Shown here: positions 1 to 9,101 of the stretch, one piece after another
How positions within the stretch are numbered: the stretch's first letter is position 1
Layout of the letters: each line of letters starts with the position of its first letter
NCBI GenBank assembly: GCA_026874595.1
Contig: CM049320.1
Location: forward strand, 47,320,714-47,384,713
Origin: Sipunculus nudus
Taxonomy: Eukaryota; Annelida; Sipuncula; Golfingiida; Sipunculidae
DNA length: 64,000 nucleotides
Reading direction: 5' to 3'
Translations under genes and position numbers: made by a program
Notes under the pieces: model-generated
Told to the model about the DNA's origin: nothing
The model's input: the letters and a program-made list of their open reading frames with translations, nothing else
Databases searched by the model: none

Positions 1-263
1 AATAAAACTTTCAAGTGAGTACCATCCAAGTATACTTGTTGTCATGACATTTGGAGTACTACATGTATCTGGTAATTCCTGTATGCGCTTTGCTACATAT
101 CTATGAAACCATCAAGTGCTTCAATTTCGGTTTGTATAAGGCAAAGTTATTCCACCCATGTAATATACTTGTTACAGACCAGTAAAATCTGCTGTAAACG
201 TTTCGCATCGGGACATTTTTTCTGCCCTTTGCTATTCGTTTATCCACCTAAAAATCAGCCCAA

Positions 264-1332
264 TTAGCCTAACAGTATACTTACATGCATTGTTTTATCA
301 GTAAATAATACGGTCTCATCCCCTAAAAACAATCTTTTTGTTGGCTCTCTAACATAACCATAAATGATTATTTTGGATTTGTCAGCATTAAAGATGTATC
401 TCCATTTCCTTGAATAATTGTGTACAACTTTGATCATATTCTGCAAGGTATGATAATTTGATGCTATTAATGCTAGGTTGTCTCCGTATGCTGGTGTTCC
501 AATATAACAGTCATGTATTTTGCAGCCTATATACTTTGCTCGAATTTCAAACAATAAATCCGCAATGTACACCTGATAATGTTTCATTGATAACACACCT
601 CCCTGATGTATTCCCTGCTGCAGTGAATAGGAACTGGAATATGTTTCCGATTTTCACGCAACTTTTGCTGGAGAAGTACCATGCACTGTCTGAGCAATCT
701 CCATACTTTACCATTTTAACCATTTTCATACAATTTATAAAATAATCCATCATGCCAGACAGTATCAAAAGCTTTCCTGGCATCGAGCAGGGCAACACAA
801 ACTTTACTTCCATTACTACAAATATGAGCAGCCCCTTCCATAACCAAAAAAGAAGCATGTAAGCTGCTACAGTTTTTTGCCCTCCACACTGCAAATCACC
901 GTATAATATACTATTAAAGATTTTTTTAAGTCTAACATCTAGATATTTCTCAAATATTTTCCCTAATTTACTCATTGACGAAATTTTCTGATAATTTTCA
1001 ATATTTAGGGGGTATTTAGAACCACCTTTAAACAAAGGAATCTCAAAGCTTTACAAAACATATCGGGGATGTACATTAAATTTATATTACTGTTAAACAA
1101 TTTAGTCACTAGGTATATTAAACTTGATCGACCATACATAACATACTGCATTGTCAGTCCCACCTGCTTTGCCTTTACTCAGACCCTTAAATACTGTCGT
1201 CACCTCTGTTTCTATCAATGGTTCACCAAGATAAGGTTCATTTATATTAGATTTACTTAAACACACACACGTGTCTATCAATGTGTTTTTCAATAAGTTT
1301 CTGATGATTGTGATCATAATAAGATTTTTCAT
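264..1332 (-). pseudogene. LINE reverse transcriptase relic
   Basis: Minus-strand segments show a 'GKAGGTDN' RT motif (about 1200), 'SKLGKIFEKYLDVRL' followed by 'LQCGGQKT' (about 970-880), and a degenerate catalytic box reading 'AYGDNLALIA' (about 490-460) where YADD would be expected. The following 'KWRYIFNADKSKI' matches the thumb-proximal part of LINE RTs. Frameshifts break it several times, so no active enzyme is encoded. Confidence 0.7.
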
Positions 1333-2005
1333 GGGGTTGACTAAGTTTTCAAAGAGTTCTTTTTCAAATTCCCTTAACTAAAGTTTATTCATTTATGATT
1401 TTGCCCTTTACCTTTAAGGTACATCCTGCCACTGAACAAGAATTTCGTGTCTTTCGATTTAGAAACTTCGAAAAGCGACATTGAGATTTAACAAGAGAAT
1501 GAACTTCCTTTAGATCATGATTTAACTGTTCTTCACGAAATTCCCTACGGTAAATTTTCTTTTTCTCCTTGTAATCCTGATACAACAGGTTTAATGGGTC
1601 CTTGGTCTACCCACACTAATCCACTGGCGCCACGCATTCTTTGGGCTTTTATGAAGTAGCTTTAAATGAGGAGACCAGTATATTTTTATATGCGGGAGAT
1701 ATTTCGCCTTCGGCAATTTACTATTTGCAGTGTTCACTACGATGTTATTATTGAAATCTACTAATTTTACCATGTCATCTTGGGTTTTAATATCATGTTG
1801 GATCTCATCTGACGTAATTAATTTTTCTGTTAAAGTATCCGTTTAAAGATTCCTAATGTTGTCCGAACTAAGTTTTTGACCAAGCTATGGCATACGTGTT
1901 TGATATATTCCAATGAGGACAACCAGATATAGGTGGTATTTTAAACGAAATTACTAATGGTAAATGATCTGAAAATGTTCAGGTCGTTCATCCTGAACAC
2001 AACAT

Positions 2006-2797
2006 TCATATATATATATATATAAATTCAGTTAACTCGGTGGTTATCAAACAGTGATCTACATATGATTTTCCGGTACCGTCCCTGAAATATGTATACC
2101 TTGGTCCCTTAGCATACATCTGTAAATCTACACATATTAAACCACAGCTATCCATCATTTTGTAAAGTTCCCTGCCGTTATTAGATGGCAATATATTTTC
2201 AACTCTCGGACCAGCCTCTCCTCCAAGTTGAGCGTTCATATCACCAATTACACATACACCACCTTTCATTTTTAGGTCTTCAATTAAGGTTTCTAGTTTA
2301 TTAATCTCTTCACAGAAATTTGCTAACTTAGATCGTTCAGGTAGCAAGTAAACCTACACAAAATATATACACCTTCGCCCTGTTATATTCAACTTTACAA
2401 CACAATTCCGCTCAAACCCAAAACTACTTGTCACTGTATATTCATATTTATCACCCAGATATTCTTTATTACATTGGCACGTGTATAACCAGAGATCTGA
2501 CGCTGCTATAATATCTGCATCTTGTGCTAAGCTACCAAGAAAAGATTTATTTCCGCCAAATCCATGAATATTCCACGACACTACTCTCACTGTTGTGGTG
2601 TTTACCTCCTGCATAGTAAAGAGAAAGATGTATCTATATAAAACAAAGTTCCGTATGTGTGATTTAATGTCAGTATTCATCTTGCTATAGACAGTGTCCG
2701 TCTCTATAAATAGAGTGCTCGTAAGCCTCGCTGGGAGGCTTACTAAGTAGGCTATCATCTTGCCAGCCCCTACCGTACCCTCTATCATACCAGTCAT
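2006..2797 (-). pseudogene. LINE endonuclease domain relic
   Basis: Two open segments (2797-2354 and 2347-2006) carry the exonuclease-endonuclease-phosphatase pattern. A 'SWNIHGFGG' start and a 'GDMNAQLGG' strand are visible, followed by 'YVDHCLIT', which resembles the C-terminal D-H region of LINE endonucleases. A stop or frame change separates the halves. In an intact LINE this domain nicks the target DNA. It lies upstream of the RT pieces, as expected for a minus-strand LINE. Confidence 0.7.
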
Positions 2798-3213
2798 TCT
2801 CGTGATCAGAGTTCTTGTAATACCTGTTTCTGTAATCTCTGTGTTTGTCTCTTGGTCTTATATCCCACTCGCGGCACTCTATGTGGCCCGGCCAAAATGT
2901 TTTTGACAATGCATCTTTTCTTCTGGAACAGCTATTTTACACCCTACAATATTATCCACGACCCGGTTATGTATAATTCTCGCAGACATCATCCCGATTC
3001 CTTTTGATTTGCGTATTGCTTCACTTGTTGCACGACGTCATCATCTGTCATCTCATCATCCATCTAGATGTTCTTTATATATAACTGTTTCACTTTAACA
3101 GCCCAACACGTCTTGTTCCTGGCACTGATAGCCCTACGAGTTGACACGGTTTTCCATTCATCATTCAATGTTACTACTCTGCTATAATTCATTGTCTGTC
3201 CAGGGGATGTATG

Positions 3214-3219
3214 TGTATT
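3214..3219. repeat. Left 6-bp target-site duplication (TGTATT)
   Basis: TGTATT directly precedes the element's terminal AGTAGTGCT and is identical to the six bases directly after AGCACTACT at the right end (35380-35385). Six-base target duplication is the Polinton/Maverick hallmark. Confidence 0.9.
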
Positions 3220-3601
3220 AGTAGTGCTATATATATTAAGTACCAAAAAGTCATTGATAAGTACCAAAACCATTAATAAGTCCCATTTTTGGTCATTAAT
3301 AAGTACCAAAAAGTCATTGATAAGTACCAAAACCATTAATAAGTACCATCCTTAGTACAGTCATTAATAAGTACCAAAAAGTCATTGATAAGTACCAAAA
3401 CCATTAATAAGTACCATCCTTAGTAGAGTCATTAATAAGTACCAAAAAGTCATTGATAAGTACCAAAACCATTAATAAGTACCATCCTGAGTAGAGTCAT
3501 TAATAAGTGCCAAAAAGTGATTAATTAATTGGGAGGAATGCGGACTGGGTGGGAGGGGTGGGGGAGGGGGCCCCCTGGCGGTTGACCGGGTGGTGTTTAA
3601 C
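3220..3601 (+). repeat. Left terminal inverted repeat, outer part with iteron-like units
   Basis: The sequence from AGTAGTGCT to the GC-rich segment ending in 'tggtgtttaac' is the inverse of 35134-35379. It consists of ~20-bp half-units of the type CATTRATAAGTACCAAAA. The left copy has two more 68-bp units than the right one (382 against 246 bp). TIR homology resumes at about 4750-4793, after a tandem array, so the array lies within the left TIR. Confidence 0.92.
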
Positions 3602-3610
3602 GGCGGGCGA

Positions 3611-4672
3611 AAAATCTATAGCACCCTGGAGGGGAAGCACCCCCTCCCCCCACTGGGACTTTTCGGGAATTAAAGCACCCCCCTCTTCCTGGGACTTCTC
3701 TAAAATCTATAGCACCCTGGAGGGGAAGCACCCCCTCCCCCCACTGGGACTTTTCGGGAATTAAAGCACCCCCCTCTTCCTGGGACTTCTCTAAAATCTA
3801 TAGCACCCTGGAGGGGAAGCACCCCCTCCCCCCACTGGGACTTTTCGGGAATTAAAGCACCCCCCTCTTCCTGGGACTTCTCTAAAATCTATAGCACCCT
3901 GGAGGGGAAGCACCCCCTCCCCCCACTGGGACTTTTCGGGAATTAAAGCACCCCCCTCTTCCTGGGACTTCTCTAAAATCTATAGCACCCTGGAGGGGAA
4001 GCACCCCCTCCCCCCACTGGGACTTTTCGGGAATTAAAGCACCCCCCTCTTCCTGGGACTTCTCTAAAATCTATAGCACCCTGGAGGGGAAGCACCCCCT
4101 CCCCCCACTGGGACTTTTCGGGAATTAAAGCACCCCCCTCTTCCTGGGACTTCTCTAAAATCTATAGCACCCTGGAGGGGAAGCACCCCCTCCCCCCACT
4201 GGGACTTTTCGGGAATTAAAGCACCCCCCTCTTCCTGGGACTTCTCTAAAATCTATAGCACCCTGGAGGGGAAGCACCCCCTCCCCCCACTGGGACTTTT
4301 CGGGAATTAAAGCACCCCCCTCTTCCTGGGACTTCTCTAAAATCTATAGCACCCTGGAGGGGAAGCACCCCCTCCCCCCACTGGGACTTTTCGGGAATTA
4401 AAGCACCCCCTCTTCCTGGGACTTCTCTAAAATCTATAGCACCCTGGAGGGGAAGCACCCCCTCCCCCCACTGGGACTTTTCGGGAATTAAAGCACCCCC
4501 CTCTTCCTGGGACTTCTCTAAAATCTATAGCACCCTGGAGGGGAAGCACCCCCTCCCCCCACTGGGACTTTTCGGGAATTAAAGCACCCCCCTCTTCCTG
4601 GGACTTCTCTAAAATCTATAGCACCCTGGAGGGGAAGCACCCCCTCCCCCCACTGGGACTTTTCGGGAGTTA
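3611..4672. repeat. 91-bp tandem repeat array, 12 copies
   Basis: A GC-rich unit beginning 'aaaatctatagcaccctgga' starts at 3611, 3702, 3793, 3884, 3975, 4066, 4157, 4248, 4339, 4429, 4520 and 4611. One unit is 90 bp, having lost a C; the last is truncated and diverges near 4672. The copies are nearly identical, implying recent amplification or homogenisation. The unit resembles the inner TIR sequence ('gcgggaactaaagt' at 4758). The right end has no array. Open frames across it are repeat translations and not genes. Confidence 0.95.
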
Positions 4673-5061
4673 AAGTATCTACTAGGAGGACTGGGCAAAA
4701 GTTAGGGTAACCTGGAGGGGAGACCTGGACAAAAGCTAAAGCAACCCCTGGTGGAGTTTGCGGGAACTAAAGTGGGTTGGGCTCTTTCAAACACTTAAGC
4801 TCTCACACATTCTTCCAATTATTGAAACATTCATTTTTACACAGTTTAAACATACTAATAACACAATGATGTAAATGGAATAAAAACAAATTTATTCCAT
4901 AAAACCTAAAAGCTAAAAGATATATTATTTATGTCTGTATGCCACCTGTGTTCTTCGTTGTTTGTGTGTGTAATCAAATGGAGTGTATGTCTGATGCTGT
5001 GTTCTTCCCTGTACCTAACTAAAACCGCGTGATTAATGAAAAATAGGAAAAAGACTTAAAT
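4673..5061. other. Left subterminal spacer with inner TIR remnant
   Basis: Degenerate array-like sequence (4680-4750) is followed by 4750-4793, which matches the inverse of 35093-35133 with a small gap and so forms the inner end of the TIR. The rest is AT-rich non-coding DNA leading to the 3' end of the leftward gene pair. Confidence 0.7.
4891..4896 (-). terminator. Possible polyadenylation signal for the leftward 5.1-6.1 kb genes
   Basis: AATAAA on the minus strand lies about 165 bp beyond the stop at 5062. It is part of a short palindrome (tggaataaa...tttattcca, 4877-4899). Confidence 0.45.
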
Positions 5062-6123
5062 TTACTTAAAATCAAAGTCGAGCACGATACGCTTTCTGTC
5101 GTGTAGTTGGTATTGACCAACTTCAATTGTATCAGAGTCCTGAATCAGTTCTAACACCATCATAACCGCCTTAAGCGGGGTCGATTCAAGAAAGTCAGTA
5201 TCTAACAACGAGTAAGGTCTTTGCATAGCGCACTGCAACTCTTTATCAGCAATTGCTTGTCTTCTGGTGATGTCATCATCTCCAGGTACCGGTGTAGGAA
5301 AGCGCGAATCCGCATCATTTTCTTGTGTCTTGTTGGGATCGAGTCGAACGGCGCTCTCACGCTCCTGCCGTAGCTGATGAGGGTGCTCAGTTGATTCGTT
5401 GTCGCTGGAATACAACTTGGCAGCGAGATCGTTGTATTCTCTCTCGACGATGGCCAGGAACTCCTCTCGTGGCATGGAGAACGTTGAGGCGGCAGCGGGT
5501 GCATCTGCGCTTGTGTTTGTATGGGGTAGGGTGGAGCCGTAGGTACGGGCCGGAGGGGGGTGGTCGGGGGACCGACAACCCCGCATGGGCGAGGGTGAGG
5601 GTGTGTTTTCACGCCAGTTAGAGAAACTAGGGAGGGGAATGGTGGGGGCGGTGGGGGGCGAAGCAGGGGGTTCATCGAAACGGATGACGTCGTATATGGG
5701 GGAGGGGGGTCGTGGGGGCACCCGCTGCCTACCTTCAACAAATGTCTCTCCGACTCCGCAGGTGGAGCTGAAGGCGGTGGCCGTGGCATTGAGGTCCCTG
5801 GCTGTGGGTGCACCACTGCGGTTATCTTCTCGCTTAGATCTTTTGATGGGGGACACCTCGGGGCTCCCGAGTGACCAGAAGTGCCCTGGCTTGGGGGTTG
5901 ACGATCTCCGTCTGGTGGCTGTACAGCTGGGCGAGCGGTGGCGTTTTCGACCGTCTCTTTCTGGGCTGAAGTTTTTTCTGACAGTATATCCTCTATGACC
6001 GCGATGATATCGAGCTCTGATGTTTTTTGTACCTCGGGCGCGGGACCTGCTGTTGACTTGTGGCGAGGCTTCAACCGTCTCAGGAGCTTGATGATTTTCT
6101 TTTTCAGTCCCATGATCACACAT
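5062..6123 (-). CDS. Proline/arginine-rich protein, longer frame of an overlapping pair (353 aa)
   Basis: This frame is open from an ATG at 6123, about 52 bp below a minus-strand TATAAAAG. The N-terminal half is Arg/Ser/Pro-rich and low complexity. The C-terminal third looks folded: 'REEFLAIVEREYNDLAAKLY', then an acidic linker, then 'LLDTDFLESTPLKAVMMVLEL' ending in an acidic tail. A PTAP tetrapeptide lies mid-protein. A second frame (5202-6113) is open over most of the same DNA and has the better Kozak context. I do not recognise the family. It may be a separate protein made by leaky scanning, or this C-terminus may belong with the other frame's N-terminus after a frame change in the G/C-rich middle. 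Confidence 0.55.
   Translation of the reverse strand: MCDHGTEKENHQAPETVEASPQVNSRSRARGTKNIRARYHRGHRGYTVRKNFSPERDGRKRHRSPSCTATRRRSSTPKPGHFWSLGSPEVSPIKRSKREDNRSGAPTARDLNATATAFSSTCGVGETFVEGRQRVPPRPPSPIYDVIRFDEPPASPPTAPTIPLPSFSNWRENTPSPSPMRGCRSPDHPPPARTYGSTLPHTNTSADAPAAASTFSMPREEFLAIVEREYNDLAAKLYSSDNESTEHPHQLRQERESAVRLDPNKTQENDADSRFPTPVPGDDDITRRQAIADKELQCAMQRPYSLLDTDFLESTPLKAVMMVLELIQDSDTIEVGQYQLHDRKRIVLDFDFK
5202..6113 (-). CDS. Putatively myristoylated, proline-rich protein with late-domain-like motifs (303 aa)
   Basis: The start is ATG at 6113 (A at -3, G at +4), 10 nt below the ATG of the overlapping frame. The protein begins MGLKKKIIKLLRRLKPRHK, an N-terminal glycine followed by a basic amphipathic stretch, as in myristoylated membrane-binding proteins. 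A short helix (DIIAVIEDILSEK) precedes a long Pro-rich region holding PSAP (~114-117), PPPY (~137-140) and PTAP (~191-194), the tetrapeptides that recruit TSG101 or NEDD4 ligases in retroviral Gag and adenovirus pVI. The C-terminus is Cys-containing and helical. Function is inferred only from motifs, and G/C richness favours chance overlap of frames. It may act in membrane trafficking or egress of particles. Confidence 0.5.
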   Translation of the reverse strand: MGLKKKIIKLLRRLKPRHKSTAGPAPEVQKTSELDIIAVIEDILSEKTSAQKETVENATARPAVQPPDGDRQPPSQGTSGHSGAPRCPPSKDLSEKITAVVHPQPGTSMPRPPPSAPPAESERHLLKVGSGCPHDPPPPYTTSSVSMNPLLRPPPPPPFPSLVSLTGVKTHPHPRPCGVVGPPTTPLRPVPTAPPYPIQTQAQMHPLPPQRSPCHERSSWPSSRENTTISLPSCIPATTNQLSTLISYGRSVRAPFDSIPTRHKKMMRIRAFLHRYLEMMTSPEDKQLLIKSCSALCKDLTRC

Positions 6124-6174
6124 GTCGTGGCTCAAAGAAAGCAGTGGAGAATGGGGAAATCAGGCGGGAATAAA

Positions 6175-6182
6175 CTTTTATA
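6175..6182 (-). promoter_or_regulatory. TATA box (TATAAAAG) of the overlapping proline-rich pair
   Basis: A canonical TATAAAAG on the minus strand sits 52-62 bp upstream of the two candidate ATGs. The adjoining ETS-like sites at 6320 and 6356 lie further upstream. Confidence 0.65.
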
Positions 6183-6254
6183 CCTAAACATGGACTGGGC
6201 GTGGGGGATGGGTAGGTAGGGAAACTATAGCGATCAACCAATCAGCGCACGTTT

Positions 6255-7265
6255 CATACATCCTATCACCCCCGGAAGTAAAGTAAAATAATTCACAGTC
6301 AAAGCTTCTAGAACATTCCACCGGAAATGCCATACAAAGAACAAGTATACACCGTACCGGAAGTATTACACAACACAGTCAATATAACATATATACAGTT
6401 TTATTTGGATCAAAACAATTGTTTTTTTTTGTATATAATATTTGTTTTTTTATGTTTTCGGTTTTTATCCGTTAATCTGTGCTTAACATGTGCAAAAGTA
6501 TGATATTTAAGCAACCGGAAGTAAATGGTGGAAAAAAAAAACCTTACCGGATGTCATAAAGGAAACTTGTTTTAAACATTTTTAAACGTTTTTAGTAAGA
6601 AATAAATAAAAGTAAAACATTTTTACAAAACTTTTCTCGTCTAAATAATATAAATTGTAGTATTTTCTATTTATCTGAGCCTACAAAGTGAAAAAGTATG
6701 AGTACCGGAAATCATTTCTGCAAATTAAATAACGTTTGTATTAATCATTTTAAACAAAATGAAACGTTTTTTGTTTGAATTAATGAAATTAAAATGATTT
6801 TTCAAAACTTTTCTGGTCAAAATCATGTAAATTATAGAATTTTCTTATCATTTGTGCCTAAAATAGTGGAAAAAAATGATTTTTCAGCTTACCGGAAGTA
6901 AGTGGGACAAATAAATTATTTCCGGAAGTCATTTATAAAGACTGAATAAACATTTTATTTAATGTGTTAAATAAAATTAAACGATTTTTTATACGAATTA
7001 ATTAATTTAAAAACATAATAAGACAACTTTTCTGGTCTAAATAATGTAAATTATAATATTTTCTTAACCTTTGTGCTTAAAATAATTTAAAAAGTATGAT
7101 ATTCCAGTTTACCGGAAGTTAATGGTGACAAATAAACTCTTTCCCGAAGTCATTTACAAAGATTAAATAAACGTTTTTAAGAATGTTTAAATAAAATAGA
7201 GACTTTTTTAAATATAAAAACGTGTTTTTTTTGTCTTAACAATGCAAAAAAAAAAACTTACTACA
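6255..7265. promoter_or_regulatory. 1-kb non-coding region: degenerate ~200-bp repeats with ETS-like ACCGGAAGT sites
   Basis: No credible gene lies here. Four diverged, AT-rich copies begin near 6464, 6662, 6840 and 7060. Each reads roughly 'tttctta..tttgtgcctaaa', then 'agtatgat', an ACCGGAA site and 'ctttctggtctaaataatgtaaat'. Exact ACCGGAAGT occurs at 6356, 6514, 6891 and 7111; near matches occur at 6320, 6704 and 6921. ACCGGAAGT is the known optimum of ETS/GABP transcription factors. The position between leftward genes suggests an enhancer or promoter, or possibly a replication control region. Confidence 0.6.
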
Positions 7266-7305
7266 GTAAAATGCAACAAAGTCCATCATCATCTTGTTTG
7301 TTCAG

Positions 7306-8912
7306 TCATTTAAGAATAGTTTGGAATTCACTGTCATCCCTTTTTTCTTCTGCGAACTTTGATTGTTCGATGCTCATTCGCGAACTGCAGGAACACAGGA
7401 TCATGTGACGGTTTTTGTTGTCGAGATGAGGGCTTCCATTTTTAACGCGTGAAGGCATCAGCACGTGTAAGATCTTAGCGGGCACAGCATCGTCGTCCAC
7501 GATATTAACCAGCATGGCTAAGAACCTGGGCGCGGAGAAGGCTACTTCTTGTACTTGAACGGGTGCGCAGTGTCGGCCGGAGAACACATCATGATTGAAA
7601 AGGACTACACCGTGTGTAGTATTCAGATTCCAGGTGAAACATTCCACATTGGGCTGTAAGATCTGGAAGATGGGAGTCACATCAGCGGTGATACAGTCAT
7701 TGCCGAACAGATACCGCATGGCCGCACTTTGATTGTAGATACCATTCCAGGAATCAGGCAGGGTCTTTGATTCCAGGAAATTGAATTTGATAGCATAGGT
7801 GATCAATTCGATGGCGCGGTTACTCAGTAGGAATCGGAAAATGCATGACGGGACTGTGAATGCGCTCCACCCGTTTTTCAGCTGACCCGGGGCGTGTTGT
7901 TTTGACCAATTTTCAGCCAGGAAGTATCGCGCTTTGGTTTGATGCGAGGTTGTTTTCTCACCCGTTTTCAAATCAACCAGCGCTTCACGTTGCATGATGA
8001 GGATAAAATTTTTACCTTCATCCAGAAATGCGGCAATTTCTAGACGTGCTCTCCAGAACATATCTTTAGGCGGGGTGCATTCTTTGTGTACGGAAGTTTC
8101 ATCACAGCGGTTCAAATGGCGCAAGATCTTGGAGGCCCCATTCATTTCTTCCAGAGTCCATTTTTCTTTGTGACAGAATTCTAAGAAATCAGTAGCCTCT
8201 TTTTCCAGGGGATTGGTTTTCACCAGGTAGACCGTACTAAGAATACGCGATTTCGGTACACCGCATTTCAGCATGGCATTGACAGCACGAATTTGTTCTT
8301 TTTTCAGCGCGTCGACCACGGTTGTCATTGTATCAGTGTGTTTCTCGTAATCAGCATACCCTTGCCACAATTCGAAATCGGGTAGAGATTTCTTGGGTTG
8401 TGGTGGTGTTTCAGTTTCCTTGGCGGGGGGTGGTGGTCCTTCAACGACCATCGGCTCCGGTTCTTTTACCGGTTCTTGCACGTTACCAGTCTCTGGTCCG
8501 GGGGTGGCACTTGGAACATCGTTAGCAGACGAATGGGTTTCACAGCAAGGCGGGTTGTCCAAGGCTGGTTTCTTGTTTTCAAATATATGATCAAGAGGGC
8601 TCGGTTTCATTTGCCCTTCTTCCATCCACCTGGCGGCATCTTCTTGATCTTGTAATTTTTGCCATTCTTCACGTGTGAGTTTTTCTTTCTCCATACTGTC
8701 AACAAGCACTTGGGGTATTTCGTCTTCAAACCAAGCGGGTGATGACCATGTGATTACTCGTGGTGGGTCGGAGTAATCGTAGGAGTCAAGTTTTGAACGA
8801 TACTTGTACAATTTGCCTAATCTCTGGAACCTCAGCGAGTCGGCAGATTCAAGTTTGTAGTTGTGCTTGTTCTCTCGTACAAAATCGAGCAGCTGGAATT
8901 TTTCTGCGGCAT
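7306..8912 (-). CDS. Unknown ~500-aa leftward protein, start codon region disrupted
   Basis: The frame is open from 8949 down to a stop at 7306, but its first in-frame ATG is only at 8694. Protein-like sequence (EKFQLLDFVREN) begins about 8905, just after an ATG at 8912 that lies in another frame and yields only a 26-residue peptide. A minus-strand TATAAAAG at 8954-8947 fits initiation at 8912, so a one-base loss beside the start codon is likely. The N-terminal third is charged and Pro/Glu-rich; from about residue 170 the chain looks globular, with scattered Cys/His near the C-terminus (NRHMILCSCSSRM). No family is recognised. Position beside an ETS-like site cluster suggests an early or regulatory gene. 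Confidence 0.6.
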
Positions 8913-8946
8913 GGGAGGCGTATGCCAGACTTAAAAAGCCCCCCGA

Positions 8947-9060
8947 CTTTTATAGTTTCGAAACCGGAAGTATCAAATAAATTATAGATGTCTACCGGAA
9001 ATGCTTTGAAAAAATTAATACCCACCGGAAATGCTTTCAACAAAATAACTTCTATTTATA
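8947..9060. promoter_or_regulatory. Divergent promoter with ETS-like sites and two TATA boxes
   Basis: A minus-strand TATAAAAG (8954-8947) faces the 7.3-kb gene and a plus-strand TATTTATA (9053-9060) precedes the PolB ATG at 9102. Between them are ACCGGAAGT (8963) and two ACCGGAAAT sites (8994, 9024). The same arrangement recurs at the RING/PC4 divergent promoter. Confidence 0.65.
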
Positions 9061-9101
9061 GGAGGTCACGTGGGGTCTTTGCCAGTCATTCAGCGTCAGC
9101 C

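Larger units (their letters stand above)
1..3219 (-). mobile_element. Decayed non-LTR retrotransposon (LINE), the insertion target of the Polinton
   Basis: Read leftward on the minus strand, this region holds broken pieces in LINE order: an ORF1-like tail (about 3219-3064), an apurinic-type endonuclease (2797-2006), a linker (1773-1385) and reverse transcriptase (1332-264). Stops and frameshifts break every piece, so it is a relic. Its 3' end runs off the window start. The Polinton begins directly at its 3219 edge, and the right flank beyond 35385 continues a plausible upstream part of the same ORF. The exact LINE clade is not clear to me. Confidence 0.75.

Noticed and set aside
3549-4458. 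Open frames of about 70 codons on both strands in the 91-bp array
   Set aside because: They simply translate the tandem repeat and have no independent support.
5325-5998. Plus-strand frames of 98 and 137 codons opposite the proline-rich pair
   Set aside because: Long frames on the opposite strand are expected from GC-rich sequence; there is no TATA box or motif support, whereas the minus strand has both.
8988-9101. Upstream ATG (8988) giving a longer PolB N-terminus
   Set aside because: The added 38 codons cover ETS-like sites and the TATA box; the ATG at 9102 has better context and position.
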